Part shown: in pieces, positions 12,376-23,830 of the stretch
How positions within the stretch are numbered: the stretch's first letter is position 1
How the letters are laid out: the number at the start of each line of letters is the position of its first letter
Assembly: GCA_024867545.1 (NCBI GenBank)
Contig: JANFNE010000013.1
Span: forward strand, 372,001-436,000
DNA length: 64,000 nucleotides
Origin: Phytopythium helicoides
Lineage: Eukaryota; Oomycota; Peronosporomycetes; Pythiales; Pythiaceae
Direction: 5' to 3'
Translations under genes and position numbers: made by a program
The notes under the pieces: generated by a model
The model's input: the letters and a program-made list of their open reading frames with translations, nothing else
Databases searched by the model: none
What the model was told of the DNA's origin: nothing

Positions 12376-13996
12376 ATGGACTTGATGGACCACGCGGTTC
12401 GCGTCGTGGCACAGTTGCAGCCGTACGCAGAGCTCGCAACACCGCTGCGTTTCGAGTCACTGCATGCGCAGGTGGACGGGCTCTCGTCGTCTCTTGGGCT
12501 TGCAAGCGACCAGCTACGTTATGTGTTATGTTTGTTTGCAGCGTACCCGCTAGCGCTGCTCTACACTTTGCTACCGTCGGCCACACTAAAGCACCTGATG
12601 GACGTTGTTCTCGGCGTGTCAATGGCACAGTTCGTGCTTGGAGCGCAATGGGTGCACTCGTTGCTATCAGCTCTCTCGACGTACTTGCTAGTGCGCTTCG
12701 GGCCGGCCAAGTATGCACCCTACCTCGTTTTCGCATTCAACATGCTCTACATGTCGGCTTCACACATTTACCGCCTCTACGTCGACTACATGGGCTGGAC
12801 GCTCGACTTCACTGGTCCTCAGATGCTGCTCGTCATCAAGCTGACCAGCTTCGCCTACAACTACTTCGACGGCGTTGTCGACAAGACATACACTATGAAG
12901 CGTTCGAAACTCTCGCCCGGGCGTCTGCGCGTGTACGAGGCCCGCCAGAAGCTCGCACTGAGTAAGTTGCCATCCTTGCTCGAATTCTTCGGCTATGTCT
13001 ACAGCTTCTCTACCTTCTTCGCTGGCCCCGCATTCGAGATCCGAGAGTACCTCGATGTAACGTCGGGTGCCAAATTTCTCTTCCAGGGCAAGTCTCGTCG
13101 CCCATCAAGTTCTTTTGGCGCCTTCTCCAAGCTAATTACTGGGGCTTCAATCATGGCTGCGTTCGCCGTTTACTCTCCGCAGTATCCTATCGTCAACGTG
13201 TATGGCCCAGCTGTGGCTGCTCTGCCGCTACTAGTTCAGCTCAGGACTATCTGGATCACGCTCTTGTTCTGCAAGGCCAAGTACTACGCAGCATGGAAGA
13301 TTTCCGAGGGTGCGACTGTGCTGTGCGGCTTTGGCTTCGAGGGCTTCACCACTGACGGCAAAGCCAAGGGATGGAATGGTGTCAGCAACATGGACATCCT
13401 CGGCTTCGAGCTTGCTCAGAGCTTCCGCGATTCTTCGCGCGCCTGGAACAAAGGTACCCAGACTTGGCTGGAGCGCTACGTGTACACGCGCACAGGCAAC
13501 TCGCTCGTAGCCACGTACTTCGTCTCGGCTTTCTGGCATGGGTTCTACCCCGGCTACTACATCTTTTTCATGAGCAGTGCGTACTGCAGCGTGATACTAC
13601 TGCTTCGACTTTCAGGTCTAATGTGTGTGCGCGTTTGTGTTGGATAGTTCCGCTTGCCACGTCAGTGAATCGCCTCGCGTACAAGCGCATCCGTCCGCTC
13701 TTCTTGGAGAAGGACGGCTCATCCGGTTTCAAGAAGAAGGTGTACGACTTGCTCAGCTTCGTCTTCGCGCATCTTGGTATGCACTATTTTGTCATGCCGT
13801 TCCTGGTACGTGTTCATGCAATCGGCACCATTGTACGCAATTTGAGCTGACCAAAACGACTCGGTAGGTCATGTCATGGGAAGACTCGATTGCCTCTCTA
13901 CGCAACGTTCACTTCGCGGGTCACATTGTGTGCTCCGTCTTGTACGTGGTGTTCTCGCTCGTCCCGGAGCCAAAGCTCCGCAACAAGGCTCAGTAA
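12376..13996 (+). CDS. Membrane-bound O-acyltransferase, lysophospholipid acyltransferase type
   Basis: Exons 12376-13576, 13648-13805, 13868-13996 give 495 residues. Both introns have good borders (GTGCGT...GGATAG and GTACGT...CGGTAG) and restore family sequence, for example FFMS|IPLATSVNRLAYKRIRP. Many hydrophobic segments span the length. The MBOAT catalytic histidine is visible in FVSAFWHGFYPGYYIFF, and the upstream conserved region is seen in FAYNYFDGVV and WNGVSNMD. The arrangement matches LPCAT/LPEAT (MBOAT5-like) enzymes of the ER that reacylate lysophospholipids with acyl-CoA. The ATG at 12376 is in ACCATGG context, downstream of initiator-like TCATTCG sequences. Confidence 0.88.
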
Positions 13997-14441
13997 GCAC
14001 AGTCAGCGATGGTAGGTAGTCACCAGTGCTGTAAAGATGGGTCTTCGAAACGACTAGCATCCAAAGAGAGCTTCGCATGAGGAATAGAGTCACTTGCGAC
14101 AGCCGGAGGTTCAATCACAGATGGCAACACCGACCTGGGCATCGCCCCACCTCTCGTCCATGAGCTATCAACATGATGAGTGATAGAGCGCCACCAACAC
14201 GTCAGGCTCAGGATCTATTCAATCCATTGCCAGGATAGTAGCGGACAGCATCGCTAGCAAGCTCGCCGCTGCGACGTCCAGAACATTCCGAAAAGCAGTA
14301 CCGGTAGCAAGCCCAAAGCATCTCCTGAATCGGATTCCCAATGACGAGCACTTGCAGTTTAGCGCACCGGCGGCGTCAACACACAGCGAGTTTACTGGCC
14401 AAAGCGCATGACATCATTGCTGTACTTCACGGCAACGTCAG
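13997..14441. other. Intergenic, no gene seen
   Basis: Short frames without family character. No repeat recognised. Confidence 0.45.
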
Positions 14442-14500
14442 TGCCACGACTAATCCCGCTCGGGTATCACGTGTGTGGTCATGCTGAGTGACGTGGATCG
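14442..14500 (+). promoter_or_regulatory. Promoter module shared with the MBOAT gene (copy 2)
   Basis: Same order as copy 1: GACTAATC, then GGTATCACGTGTGTGGTC, then TGACGTGG. Located about 140 nt upstream of the next gene's probable ATG. Confidence 0.5.
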
Positions 14501-14638
14501 TAAACAAATGTATGCCACCACAGTTATGATTGCTTGGATCACGTCGAAAGCGTTGGGTTTGGACGTGACTCAGCTGCCCGGTCGTCCTTCTCACCAACCA
14601 TTCCGAAATCAGTCACCCTTCAAACACTTTGGACGAGA

Positions 14639-15484
14639 ATGAAGAGCGAATACGGGTTGTCGACGCTCGGGCGACCTATCGTGATCGCCGAGGTCGGGGA
14701 CGCGCCAATCATCCGCCAAGTCTTCGTGGTAATTTCTCTGCTTCTCGGCGCCTGGGTCCTCCTGCACGTCAACCGGTCCGTAGCCATCCGAAACTTGCGC
14801 GGTGCGGGTAGTCTCTCCGTCGCGAGCTTTGCGGTGCTGGTGACGTACAACGTGCACCAGGTGATCCACATCGCACATTTCTCCGACAACGTCGCGCGGC
14901 CTGTGGAGTACTATGAGCCGAAGTGGCTGTACGACCAGTACCTGCTGTCCACGATGGAGATTACCTTCTACTTCAACGTGGTCGTGAGCATCTTTGGCGC
15001 CCGTGTCGCTGTCGCGCTGTTTCATGAACTTGCTTCGCTCGTTTCGACGGTCGACCAAGCTGGAGGTGATACCAGTGACGTCAAAAGCCTGCTTTCCGTC
15101 AACGGCCAACGCGTTCCTGGCGTCGCTCCGACTCGTTCGCTGGTCAACAAGTTGTTGCTCTACACTTCGAGCGCGGCGATGACCGTCATGCACTACCGAG
15201 TGGAATCGTACAAGCTGTACTCTGCCTTCACGACGTTTACGATCGCTGGTGAGGGGCTTGCTGGAGTTGCGTTGGCACTGGCACTGTGGCGCTTGAAGAC
15301 GCTTCTTCCTCCAGCAACGAAGCAGTCTGGTGCCTCCGATGAGCCATCCCCTGACGTCGCCTCTACTGCGCCGTCTTCGAAGACGTTCCCTTCATCGCCA
15401 GAGGACGGAGATGCTGCAGTCAAGAAGAGCGAGGTGAAGTCGCCGAATCGATCGGCTCGCCGTCGCTCGCCCGCGAGAGCTTGA
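14639..15484 (+). CDS. Multi-pass membrane protein of unknown function
   Basis: About 281 residues from the first ATG (MKSEYGLSTLGRPIVIAEVG). The frame is open 35 codons further upstream without an ATG, so an upstream exon is possible. Roughly four membrane segments: VFVVISLLLGAWVLLHV, SVASFAVLVTYNVHQVIHI, ITFYFNVVVSIFGARVAVAL, and LAGVALALALW. The C-terminal 70 residues are Ser/Pro-rich and end in a basic RSARRRSPARA tail, probably cytosolic. It has no family signature that I recognise. It follows a promoter module also found before the MBOAT gene, which hints at co-regulation. Confidence 0.65.
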   Translation: MKSEYGLSTLGRPIVIAEVGDAPIIRQVFVVISLLLGAWVLLHVNRSVAIRNLRGAGSLSVASFAVLVTYNVHQVIHIAHFSDNVARPVEYYEPKWLYDQYLLSTMEITFYFNVVVSIFGARVAVALFHELASLVSTVDQAGGDTSDVKSLLSVNGQRVPGVAPTRSLVNKLLLYTSSAAMTVMHYRVESYKLYSAFTTFTIAGEGLAGVALALALWRLKTLLPPATKQSGASDEPSPDVASTAPSSKTFPSSPEDGDAAVKKSEVKSPNRSARRRSPARA

Positions 15485-15578
15485 TACTGTAGTTCGGCAG
15501 TTGCGAGTCTAGCGAAGCACAGGAACCAACACGTTCATTAAGCGCAGCACAGGTTCAACACGTTCTGGCTCATGCTTG

Positions 15579-15591
15579 TCATTTCCGTTCT
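15579..15591 (+). promoter_or_regulatory. Initiator-like element upstream of the PIF1-type gene
   Basis: TCATTTCCGTTCT, about 75 nt before the ATG at 15655. It resembles the oomycete initiator. Confidence 0.45.
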
Positions 15592-15654
15592 GAGTCTGCG
15601 AGGAGCTACACAACGCCATAGTGAGCGCCAGTCAACCGTTGTCGACGGTCTCGG

Positions 15655-17520
15655 ATGCCGCTGCAACTCCTGTGCGGCGTGATCCTGCTGAATGGCGACG
15701 CTCCCGCGCGCTCTGGGGGCGTCTTCGCGCTCTCGGCGCACCCCAAGCAGCTCGTGGTCGAGCTGAAGGCTGAGGTAAAGCGCAAGAAGCCCAACGACCT
15801 GCGTGGCGTGGCTCTCGAGTCGCTGCAGCTCTTCCTGGCGGTGGAGGGCGACGACGACCAGTGGCTATCGGACGAGCACGAAGTCGTGCTTGCGCTCGAG
15901 CAACGAGGCTCCCAAGTTCCCGATGAGGTGCTGGGGATGCTCGGGCGAGGAGCGCTGAATGACGATGACGCCCTGGAGACATATCTGTTGGAAAGCGGGC
16001 TGCCTCCCCCAGAGGCTGAGCAGCTTCATCTGCTGGTGGTCATATCTGCCTCGGAGGCGCCTGCTGCTATTACAAAGAAGCGGAGAGTCGAGAGAGGAGA
16101 GCATGACCGAGAGAGCAACTCCGGACAGAAAGGTGACCAAGAAGAGAATGAGGAGAAGAAAGTCGTGGGTGCCGCCCGACATCGAGCTTTCAGCCGAGCA
16201 GAGCGAATTCGTGCGGCTCGCGGTCGAGGAGCGACGCAACTTGCTGCTCGTTGCACCTGCTGGATACGGCAAGTCCGCTGTCATTCATACCGTCATCCGA
16301 CAGATGCAGAAAAAGCTGCCGACCCTATTTGATCAGGAAGTGTGCGGGCTGTGTGCGCCAACAGGCAAGGCTGCCTCGCTTATCACGGCCGCACGCTGCA
16401 CTCTTTCTTGGGCATAGGTATGGGCCGCGGCAGCGTGAGCGATTGGGTAGATCGCGTGCGACCCGGAACGTACATAGCGTTGTGTGGCGTGCAGGTGATG
16501 ATCATCGACGAGATTTCCATGGTGAGCGCGCAGTTCCTAGACCGCATCTCCGAATACCTGCAACATATCCGTAAAAATCCGGAGCCGTTCGGCGGCGTGC
16601 AAATGATCCTTGTTGGTGATCTGTGCCAGCTGCCACCAGTTGTCGGTGCATACATGTTTCGATCGCGCGAGCTTGTGCGCGGTCGATTTTTGACGTTCCA
16701 GTTCACCAAGTGTTTCCGCCAAAATGACCCAAATTTCATCAACATGCTTAGCGAGATCCGCTTTGCGAAGTGCTCGGAGAGCACAATGTCAACCCTGCGA
16801 AAGTGCACTGGCATTGATCCGGCGTACGCGAACGGTATGGCACCAATGCACATCGTGTCGACCAACAAGGAGGTAGACGCCATTAATGAGCGCGCGCTAC
16901 GGGTGATCACAGCCGATAGCAAGACGGAAATCATCCGATACGACGTTTGCGTGTCACCGCTCGCCAACCCGAAGAAAGCAGAGGCGTATCAGATTGCGGA
17001 AGGCATTCCGGACTTTGTTCGTCTTGCTGTTGGCTGTCAAATTGTTGTGACGCAAAATATCGGTGGAGGGCTTGTCAATGGAACACAAGGTCGCGTCATT
17101 TACGCTGATCAGCGGGAAGTCAAGATTGAGCTTTTGGATAAGTCTGAGGGGACCATCGAGTTCTACCCGTACAAAGACCCCGAAGAGCCCGATGTGTTTA
17201 AAGCACAGACGCTCTTTACTTTTATGCCGGTTCGACTCGGGTACGCGTCGACGGTGCACAAGGCTCAGGGTATGACACTCCAATTACTCGAAGTCGATCT
17301 CAAGCGCGTCTTCGCTCACGGACAATTGTACACTGCGATATCACGAGTCACTGATCTGCGCGGACTTGTTGTCAGGAACTTGAACGAAAGGGCTTTCATC
17401 TGTAGCGACGCGGTACGAGAGTTCTACGCCAAGTTGACTGAGTGCAACGAAAGAAAGACTCCCAGTAGCGCACCTCAGTTTGCTGAGTGCATTGACCTCA
17501 CTGCTGGGGACGACGATTGA
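15655..17520 (+). CDS. Crinkler-like header fused to a PIF1-type SF1 helicase
   Basis: The N-terminal 130 residues resemble the ubiquitin-like header of crinkler (CRN) proteins: MPLQLLCGVIL, VELKAEVKRKKPNDLRG, LQLFLAVEGDDDQWL (compare LQLFLAK), and AEQLHLLVVI (compare HVLVVV). A basic/acidic linker leads to a PIF1-family helicase. Its motifs are Walker A in LLLVAPAGYGKSAV, motif Ia in APTGKAASL, motif II in MIIDEISMV, motif III in VGDLCQLPPV, then TVHKAQGMTL and YTAISRV. The tail ECIDLTAGDDD looks like a SUMO-interacting motif. Two compensating frame changes, near 16160 and 16393, leave 621 residues overall. No signal peptide is present. A host-targeted role is unproven; a nuclear DNA-repair or transposon-linked helicase is the alternative. 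Confidence 0.75.
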
Positions 17521-17620
17521 TTCGAGATGGTGATGTTTGAAAGTGATTTATGACCAAGGCGTGTGATTTGACATCAGCAACATGTAGGCTATCGAAGAAA
17601 TATGCATTTGATTTCGTTGT

Positions 17621-20600
17621 CTATTTGCGAGCCTTGGTCACTTGTTCGACCTTCATGAGTTCGCGCTCGAGTTCCAGGTCTCGCACAGTGATTGTGAATT
17701 TGGGTTTCTTACCATCGTTGTTCGGGGTGGTCTGGACGTTATTGATCATCTCCTCTACCGCCTCGACGGTGGCGTCTGCTGGAACGGACTGTCCGCACAC
17801 TTGCAGTACAGCTTGGCCGAGACGGATGAGTCCTGTTTTTTCCGCAGGGCCTGCCGAGGAGATGAACGCTCGGACGAACGCGGCTTCTTCCTTCCAGTTG
17901 CCGAAAAGGATTCCGAGCGGGGGTCCTGGGAACTCAATCTCTTTCGTCGGCACTCTCCGGAGACAATCGTCTGTGTTTTCGCCGGGAGTGGTAGTGCTCT
18001 TGTCTTCGTCCCCCACGGTAGGAGACGCCAAGGATCTCGCTCGAGGCAGCGGTCTCGCTTTCAGATACGGTGAGCTCCTCGTCTTTTGTGCTCCGATCAG
18101 TCTCCAGTTCGGCGCGAAGATGCCAACTCCCTTGCTCTTCTGGAGATCCAAGCGAATCGCCATGTAGTCGTCTTGAGATACGAATGTGGCCTTTCATGGC
18201 GGTCTTTTCGTTGGCCTACATCGCGCAGTTGATCCATGATAGCTGCGAACCCCTTGACATGCGGAGAAGTAATGGGTTGTCCATTGACTCGCACAAGAAC
18301 GTCGCCCTTGCTCACCGTGTGCGTTCGCTGTGCAAATGAGGGCACGCGCTCAAACGCCGAAATAACGACATACTTGCGGTCGCCCAAGGGCACGAACTTC
18401 GTCGTCTGATCCAGCATACGACGCAGCTTCCTCCATCTCAATCATTGGTGGCCAAGAGCGAAGCTTGATGACACCATCGGGACTCGATGCAAAATGCATC
18501 GTTAATGGTCGCTTCTTGGTCTCGCGCAAGATGCTGAGCACCTCAGCTAACTTCATGAACCGCACATCGATATCATTTATCTTGGTGACGAGTTGCCCGA
18601 TCTGGATTTTGCCACTTAGCTCACCAGGGCACTTCTTGCCGTCGGTCTCCGTAAAGCCCCACAACAATCACTCCACATGGGGCTAATGGGCGAGCGCGTA
18701 GACGAAGGCCAAGTGGCCCCTCCGCACGGAACACAAAGGATGATGTCTCGGGTCGCGGGACAACACGCTGCTGGCGGTTCTTGGCGACATCCTCTGGAAT
18801 CAAAGTGAATCGGATCGTGAAGGGCTCTGGAAGTGTCTCCAGCAGCTTCTTTACCTCGCCGAGCGTCAACTTGCTGCACGATAATCCATTAATCGCGATC
18901 ACGCTGCTACCAACCGGCACCCGCATCAAATCCGCAGCAAACCCGTCGTCTCCGGTGCTACTGCTACTAATGCGCTCCATGTCCACAATCTTGGAGACCA
19001 CCACGTACTTGTTGAGCACACCCTTGGAGAACACAAATGGTACGTTTTGTCGATCCGCGAATGCAATGTCAAGCTCTTGCACCTGGATTTCAACCTCCTT
19101 TGCACCACGCCAAGGACTCGCAGGTGGCAGGTCATCAACACGAATATCGAGAAGCTGGAATACAAGGGGCCAATACTGGTCCATCTGTTTGTTCAGCGTC
19201 GTCAATAGTCGGATCATGTGTCCAAGAAGTTTGCTCTCCATCGTCTTCGCCAGGTACTCTCGAATGAGCTCCGCAAAGACTGAAGCAAGCAGATTGTAGA
19301 CGGCGCTGAACCAGCTACCTTGCACAGTCAGCTTGAGCTCTTCGCGGATTTCAATCTCCATTGAATTGAGCACCAAAATTGGTTTGACTTCACCGGTCTC
19401 CGCGTTGACAACGGCCTTCTCGGCTTTAAAGCCCAGAGAGATAACCCCACCTGTGAGAACTGCGTCTGCTACGCCTCCACCATGCAGGTACGGGAAGTAC
19501 TTCTGCACAAAGTTCCACTGAAACCCGTTGAGTAGGGCCGTCAAGTGTGTCGCGCGCACTGTGAATAACTCTTCATCGGCCACCGTACCCATGCGAACTT
19601 TGACGCATTCCTTTTTGACTCGAAAGTTAGATAGATCCAAGCTGGAAAGTGAATACTCGACCCCATCTTCGATACCTGAGATCGTGTCAATCTTGATTGT
19701 CGGTAGTACCGACATAAAGAAGTCGAGGCAATTGTCCTTGACCTTGTCAACAAAGTTCTGCCGCTTCTCCTTGTCGCTAGTCAATGTGTTTCCCCACGCG
19801 GCAATCTTGTCAAAGTCCACGTCTGCAATAGCTTTCGTCACATTCCCACAGAATGCATCGGGATCTTCTACCGACTTCGCAAGCTCCTTTGCCTTTCGCA
19901 AAAGGGCCTGACCTTGTTGTGTTTGCTGGATGCGAAGCCAATATTTCTCGGTCGACTGCAGCAGGAGCCCAGCTTTTCCCGACACTTGCGGAAGTAACTC
20001 TTCGGCTTTTGCAACGAGAGTACTTGGGTCAAGTTTTGCTATCGAGGATACTCCCAGCTTCGCACTTGCCTTCTTTTCCAACTCTAATATGGTTTCTTGA
20101 GCCCGGATCAGCTCGCTCTCGTGTTGCTGTAGCTTCTCCAAAATGTCAGAGGGCAGCGAGGGATCGCTAATGGAGTCCTTAAGCGCATTGATCCGTGGAG
20201 CCTGTGCATTGATGCGCTCGTCAAAAGCTTGGAGTACTTGAGACAACACAAGCTTCTGCTCAGCTGGACCAGAAGGTGTGGAGCTCCCACTTCCATTAGA
20301 TGTAGCCCCCAGTTTTTCCTTCACTGCTGCTAGCTCAGCTGATGCCTTCTCACGTAGAGTTGCCTTCAATTCCTTGACCTCGTCGCTACTCTTGAGCTGA
20401 CTCAACACCTTTGCTGCCTGGGCAAAGAATGCTGACGAATCCTTTCCGTCAAGAACATCATTCTCTAGTGTTTCCTTGGCCGTTAGCCCCATTTGCTTTA
20501 GCTTTGTAAGCTCTCGTCCAGCAGCTGTCCGTAGGCGAGAGCCGGCGTCGGCGAGCGAAGGGTCTAGCAGGGAGGACAGCGCCTCCGAGTACTGTCCACC

Positions 20601-21628
20601 GTACTCGGCGTTTGTGGAGATAAACGATATCGTGTCTGCGTGCTGCTCACAGAACGCTTGCAGCTGGCGGTACGTCCGTTCGGCTCTCAAGTGGAGTACT
20701 TCTGCGTCCTCTCGAGTGATGCGACCTTGAAACTCGTCAAAGATTTGGTCGGCGGAGAGCGGCTTCGGGATTCTGTCGAGCAAGCGGAGGTCCACGCAAG
20801 TCACATCTCGCGCCTGGAAATACCCGACCCCACTGAAGTCGAGGCGGACGATGTACGAGTCGTCCTCATGCCTGCGGTTTGACGCCACCGCGACCAACCA
20901 GTAAGTCGTTGATTCGATGTAACCGCCACCCAACCACTCATAGTCTACCTGTAGGCGTCGATCGTTCCAAGCCCAAAGCTCGTGCGCACGCGAGATCCCT
21001 CGGCAACTCGCAGCGCAGCAATCTGTTGGCCATGGCGTCTGTAAGTGTAGCCCACCAAAAGATCCCCCCACCGCAGCTCAGCAAGCACTTACTTGCAGCT
21101 TCTCGACCGCGCTCTCACTGCTTTCACCGTCGATCGCGACCTCGTACAGCTGCTCTCGGACACTGCATTCACGCAAACACACGAGCAACGTTGAGCCCCG
21201 AGCGTCGGTCCCGCTCAAAGCCCTCGAGGACGCACTGGAAGTTGGCAACGCGACCCACGCGCGCGAATGCCTGGCCGAAGCGCACGCGCGCGCCCCTGGG
21301 TAGCTCTCCGCACTCGAGCATGCGCAGCTGCGGCACGACCTGCCCCCGCTGCTGGCCCACCGCGCGTCAGCTCGAAACACGAGGCCACCAGCGCGCAAAG
21401 AGCGAGACGCACCCGCGCGTACAGCGTGGCGCCCATGTCGAGCCGCACGACCACCGTCGGCTGGCCGTCACCGCGCTCCAACACGCGCCCAGCGCCGAAC
21501 GGAGTGGTCACGGCGTCGCCCGGGGAGTAGCGCACGGCGCCCGCGAACAGCGGCCGGCACCTCCATCGTCGCCAGCTCGCGTCCTTTCTCGAGGTGCCGG
21601 CAGCTGGAATCGAGGACTCAGTACCCAT
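17621..21628 (-). CDS. Large multidomain protein: SH3-like modules, coiled coil, putative lipid-transfer fold, PDZ-like repeats
   Basis: Exons about 21628-21413, 21348-21093, 21038-20949 and 20871-17621. Exon 1 and the exon 3/4 junction each encode a module of the type GxxVxTPFGxGxV...(I/V)VRLD: DAVTTPFGAGRVLERG and GSRVRTSFGLGTIDAYR. A long helical region follows (KASAELAAVKEKLGATS, ERINAQAPRINALKD). The central region around VEYSLSSLDLSNFRVKKECVKV and GGGVADAVLTGGVISLGFKA recalls BPI/TULIP lipid-binding folds, with low certainty. The C-terminal third carries PDZ-like repeats (VGSSVIAINGLSCSKLTLGEV; IGQLVTKINDIDVRFMKLAEV; KGDVLVRVNGQPITSP). The frame breaks in a G run at about 18663 and several more times in 17950-18440, so the tail is poorly determined. 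Confidence 0.65.
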
Positions 21629-21681
21629 GTTCTTAACGGATTGCGGGGGTTTTCATTGGCTAAAAAGGAGATCTACGGCTG

Positions 21682-23830
21682 TTAGAGGGATTTGCACGCG
21701 TCGCAGGAGGCGTCATTCATCGGCGCTGCTTGGTGAGGAACGCGTCCAGCGGCCCGCCCTTCTTCCTGCCTGCGGACGACGCCGAGCTGCCCGCTGTTGC
21801 TCATGCTCTCGGCTCTATCTGCGCGGCTCAGCTCCAGCGCGAAGTGGAAGTCCTCGTGCTCCCCGCGCGGCTCCGAGACTCGCCTGCCGCACTTTTCGCA
21901 CAGGAACCCAGCTGTTGCTGCGGCATCGCCATCATCACAAGTTGAAGTTGCTGGCTCGATCGTCTCCTCTACATCTTGATGATCGCTTCCCGCAGCCATG
22001 GCTGCTTCGTTGTCTCCACTCCCACTGGCCTGCGTGAAGAAGGACGAGATCTTGCGCCTCTTTGCAGGTGCTGGCTTGGTAGTTGATGGAGCCCGCACTC
22101 CGCACCGGAGACAAGAGCTTCAGCTGAGACTCGATCGCTTCAGCTTTGCTTGTCGGATCGTCCGTCGCAGCCTTCGTGAAGAAACTCGAAATGCTCGACA
22201 CGCTGCGCGAGTCGAGCGACATAAAGTCCTTGGCGCTCATCATCATGTACGACAGCGGGAAGATCGATTCCAGGTTCGGTCGAATAGCGTTCATGGTTGC
22301 CGTGTACAGCTCGTCAACCGTCGTGTCTTGCGCAATAGAAAGCATCCGCGTCCTAGGCTTTTCGTTATCGCGGCCGTATCGGACCACTAGCTGCCTAGGA
22401 AACCGCCTGTTCTCAATACGCTCGTCTTCGCACCGCAAAATGATCTCCTCTGCGATGATGCGAGCCCAGTACTCGAGTTGCTCCATCCGCTTCAGCGCGG
22501 CCCCCGAGCGATTATCAAACTGCTTCACTGAGCTAAATGCTTTCACCTCGATTTTCTTGTTGATAGGGTCTCCGCCGTCGTCACCCGAGCAGATACGATG
22601 GACAAAGGCGGCAGTTTCTCGACCAAGATGTTTCGCTAGATCATCAATGCCGCATCTCTCGATGAGTGAGCCAGCCGTCAGCTTCATTTTCGTTTCTGGT
22701 GTTGGAGCACCGTTGGTCTCGCTATTTTCTTGGACTGGCATTGCTGGGGTAGAGAGTGGAGGCGCCAGGCTTTGGTAAATCTCCTCGAGCTGTTGGCCAA
22801 GTTTTCCGCCGAGGCCGCGGACTTTGCGGAGAGGGTAGCATTGCATGAGTTTGGAAACAAACCGCTCAGCAATAATCTGGAGGCAGCATTGCGTCAGATA
22901 TGGCTTGCATTCCAAAACCAACTAGCTAAATTCAACAAGTTGCTGGTACCGTTTGGCCGTCGGGTTTGTTGAGTGGGGATGCCAGCTTCGAGAGCAGCTT
23001 GTTGCTTGCGATGCCAGTCGAGCACGTATACCCGAGTTGCGTGAAGATTGCCGCTCGGATCTCCCTCGAAATGATCGCACCAACGCACAACAGCTTTTCG
23101 TCCTCGGTGAGAGGGAATGCGGTCATCGAGTCGCCTTCGACTTCTTTTCCGATCCCTTCCATCGCGGATATGCCAAACACCTTGGTGTCCTTGTTGGCCT
23201 CGTCTTGGCAAAAGTCCGACTGCACATCAGTCTGGACAATGCGCACACAGCAAAGTGAGCAGTAGCATTGGAAACAAAGAATTGGCAGCCGCACCATCTC
23301 GGCGAGTCGCTTGACCGCCAGGTCGGTGATGTCCAAGAAGGCTTCGTCAATGCTCGCCTTCTCGATCGCGGACGTGAACGTCGCTAGGATGGCGAAAATC
23401 TCGCGGCTGGCGACTCTGTACCTCCGCAGAATGGCCTTTTGGTGCGTGCGGTCGAACGCCTCGCCCGGCCGGCGGTTCTCGCCCAGCGTGTCCACATGCG
23501 GCTGCTCTCCACGTCGCCGCGTCAGCACCTCAGTCCAAGCCCAAGCGGCCTGGCAACACGCACCAGGTGGATGTCTGGGCACTTTTTCCTGGCGTCCGAG
23601 ATGAAGTCGCCTGCGCCAGAGGTGAGCGCGGCCCTCGCCACCCGAAAGCTGCGACGCGCGCACCTCGCGAGACGCCGAACCCTGCGCGCGACGTAGTTGA
23701 CGGCCAACAGACTGCCCCACTGCTGCACGGCGACGGGCGCGTGCGCTGGCAGCCCCAGGCGCCGCTGCTCCACCTGCGCGTAGAAGCAGTCGAGGTCCAA
23801 GTGCGCCACGACGCGGCGGTGGTTGCCCAT
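21682..23830 (-). CDS. POLH: DNA polymerase eta (Y-family translesion polymerase)
   Basis: Exons 23830-23664, 23610-23564, 23501-23295, 23219-22950, 22876-21682. Their total, minus two single extra G bases (in the GGG runs near 23680 and 22093), is exactly 628 codons. The start is MGNHRRVVAHLDLDCFYAQV (catalytic Asp residues), then PVAVQQWGSLLAVNY; the palm acidic pair is in ASIDEAFLDIT; then RAAIFTQLGYTCSTGIASNK and LNKPDGQT. The helix-hairpin-helix VRGLGGKLG follows, then the little-finger region. The C-terminus has a UBZ-like zinc finger (CEKCGRRV...HEDFH) and a PIP-box-like KISSFFTQ. It bypasses UV lesions at stalled PCNA/ubiquitin-PCNA. The intron at 23294-23220 is 75 nt and frame-neutral. 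Confidence 0.92.
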
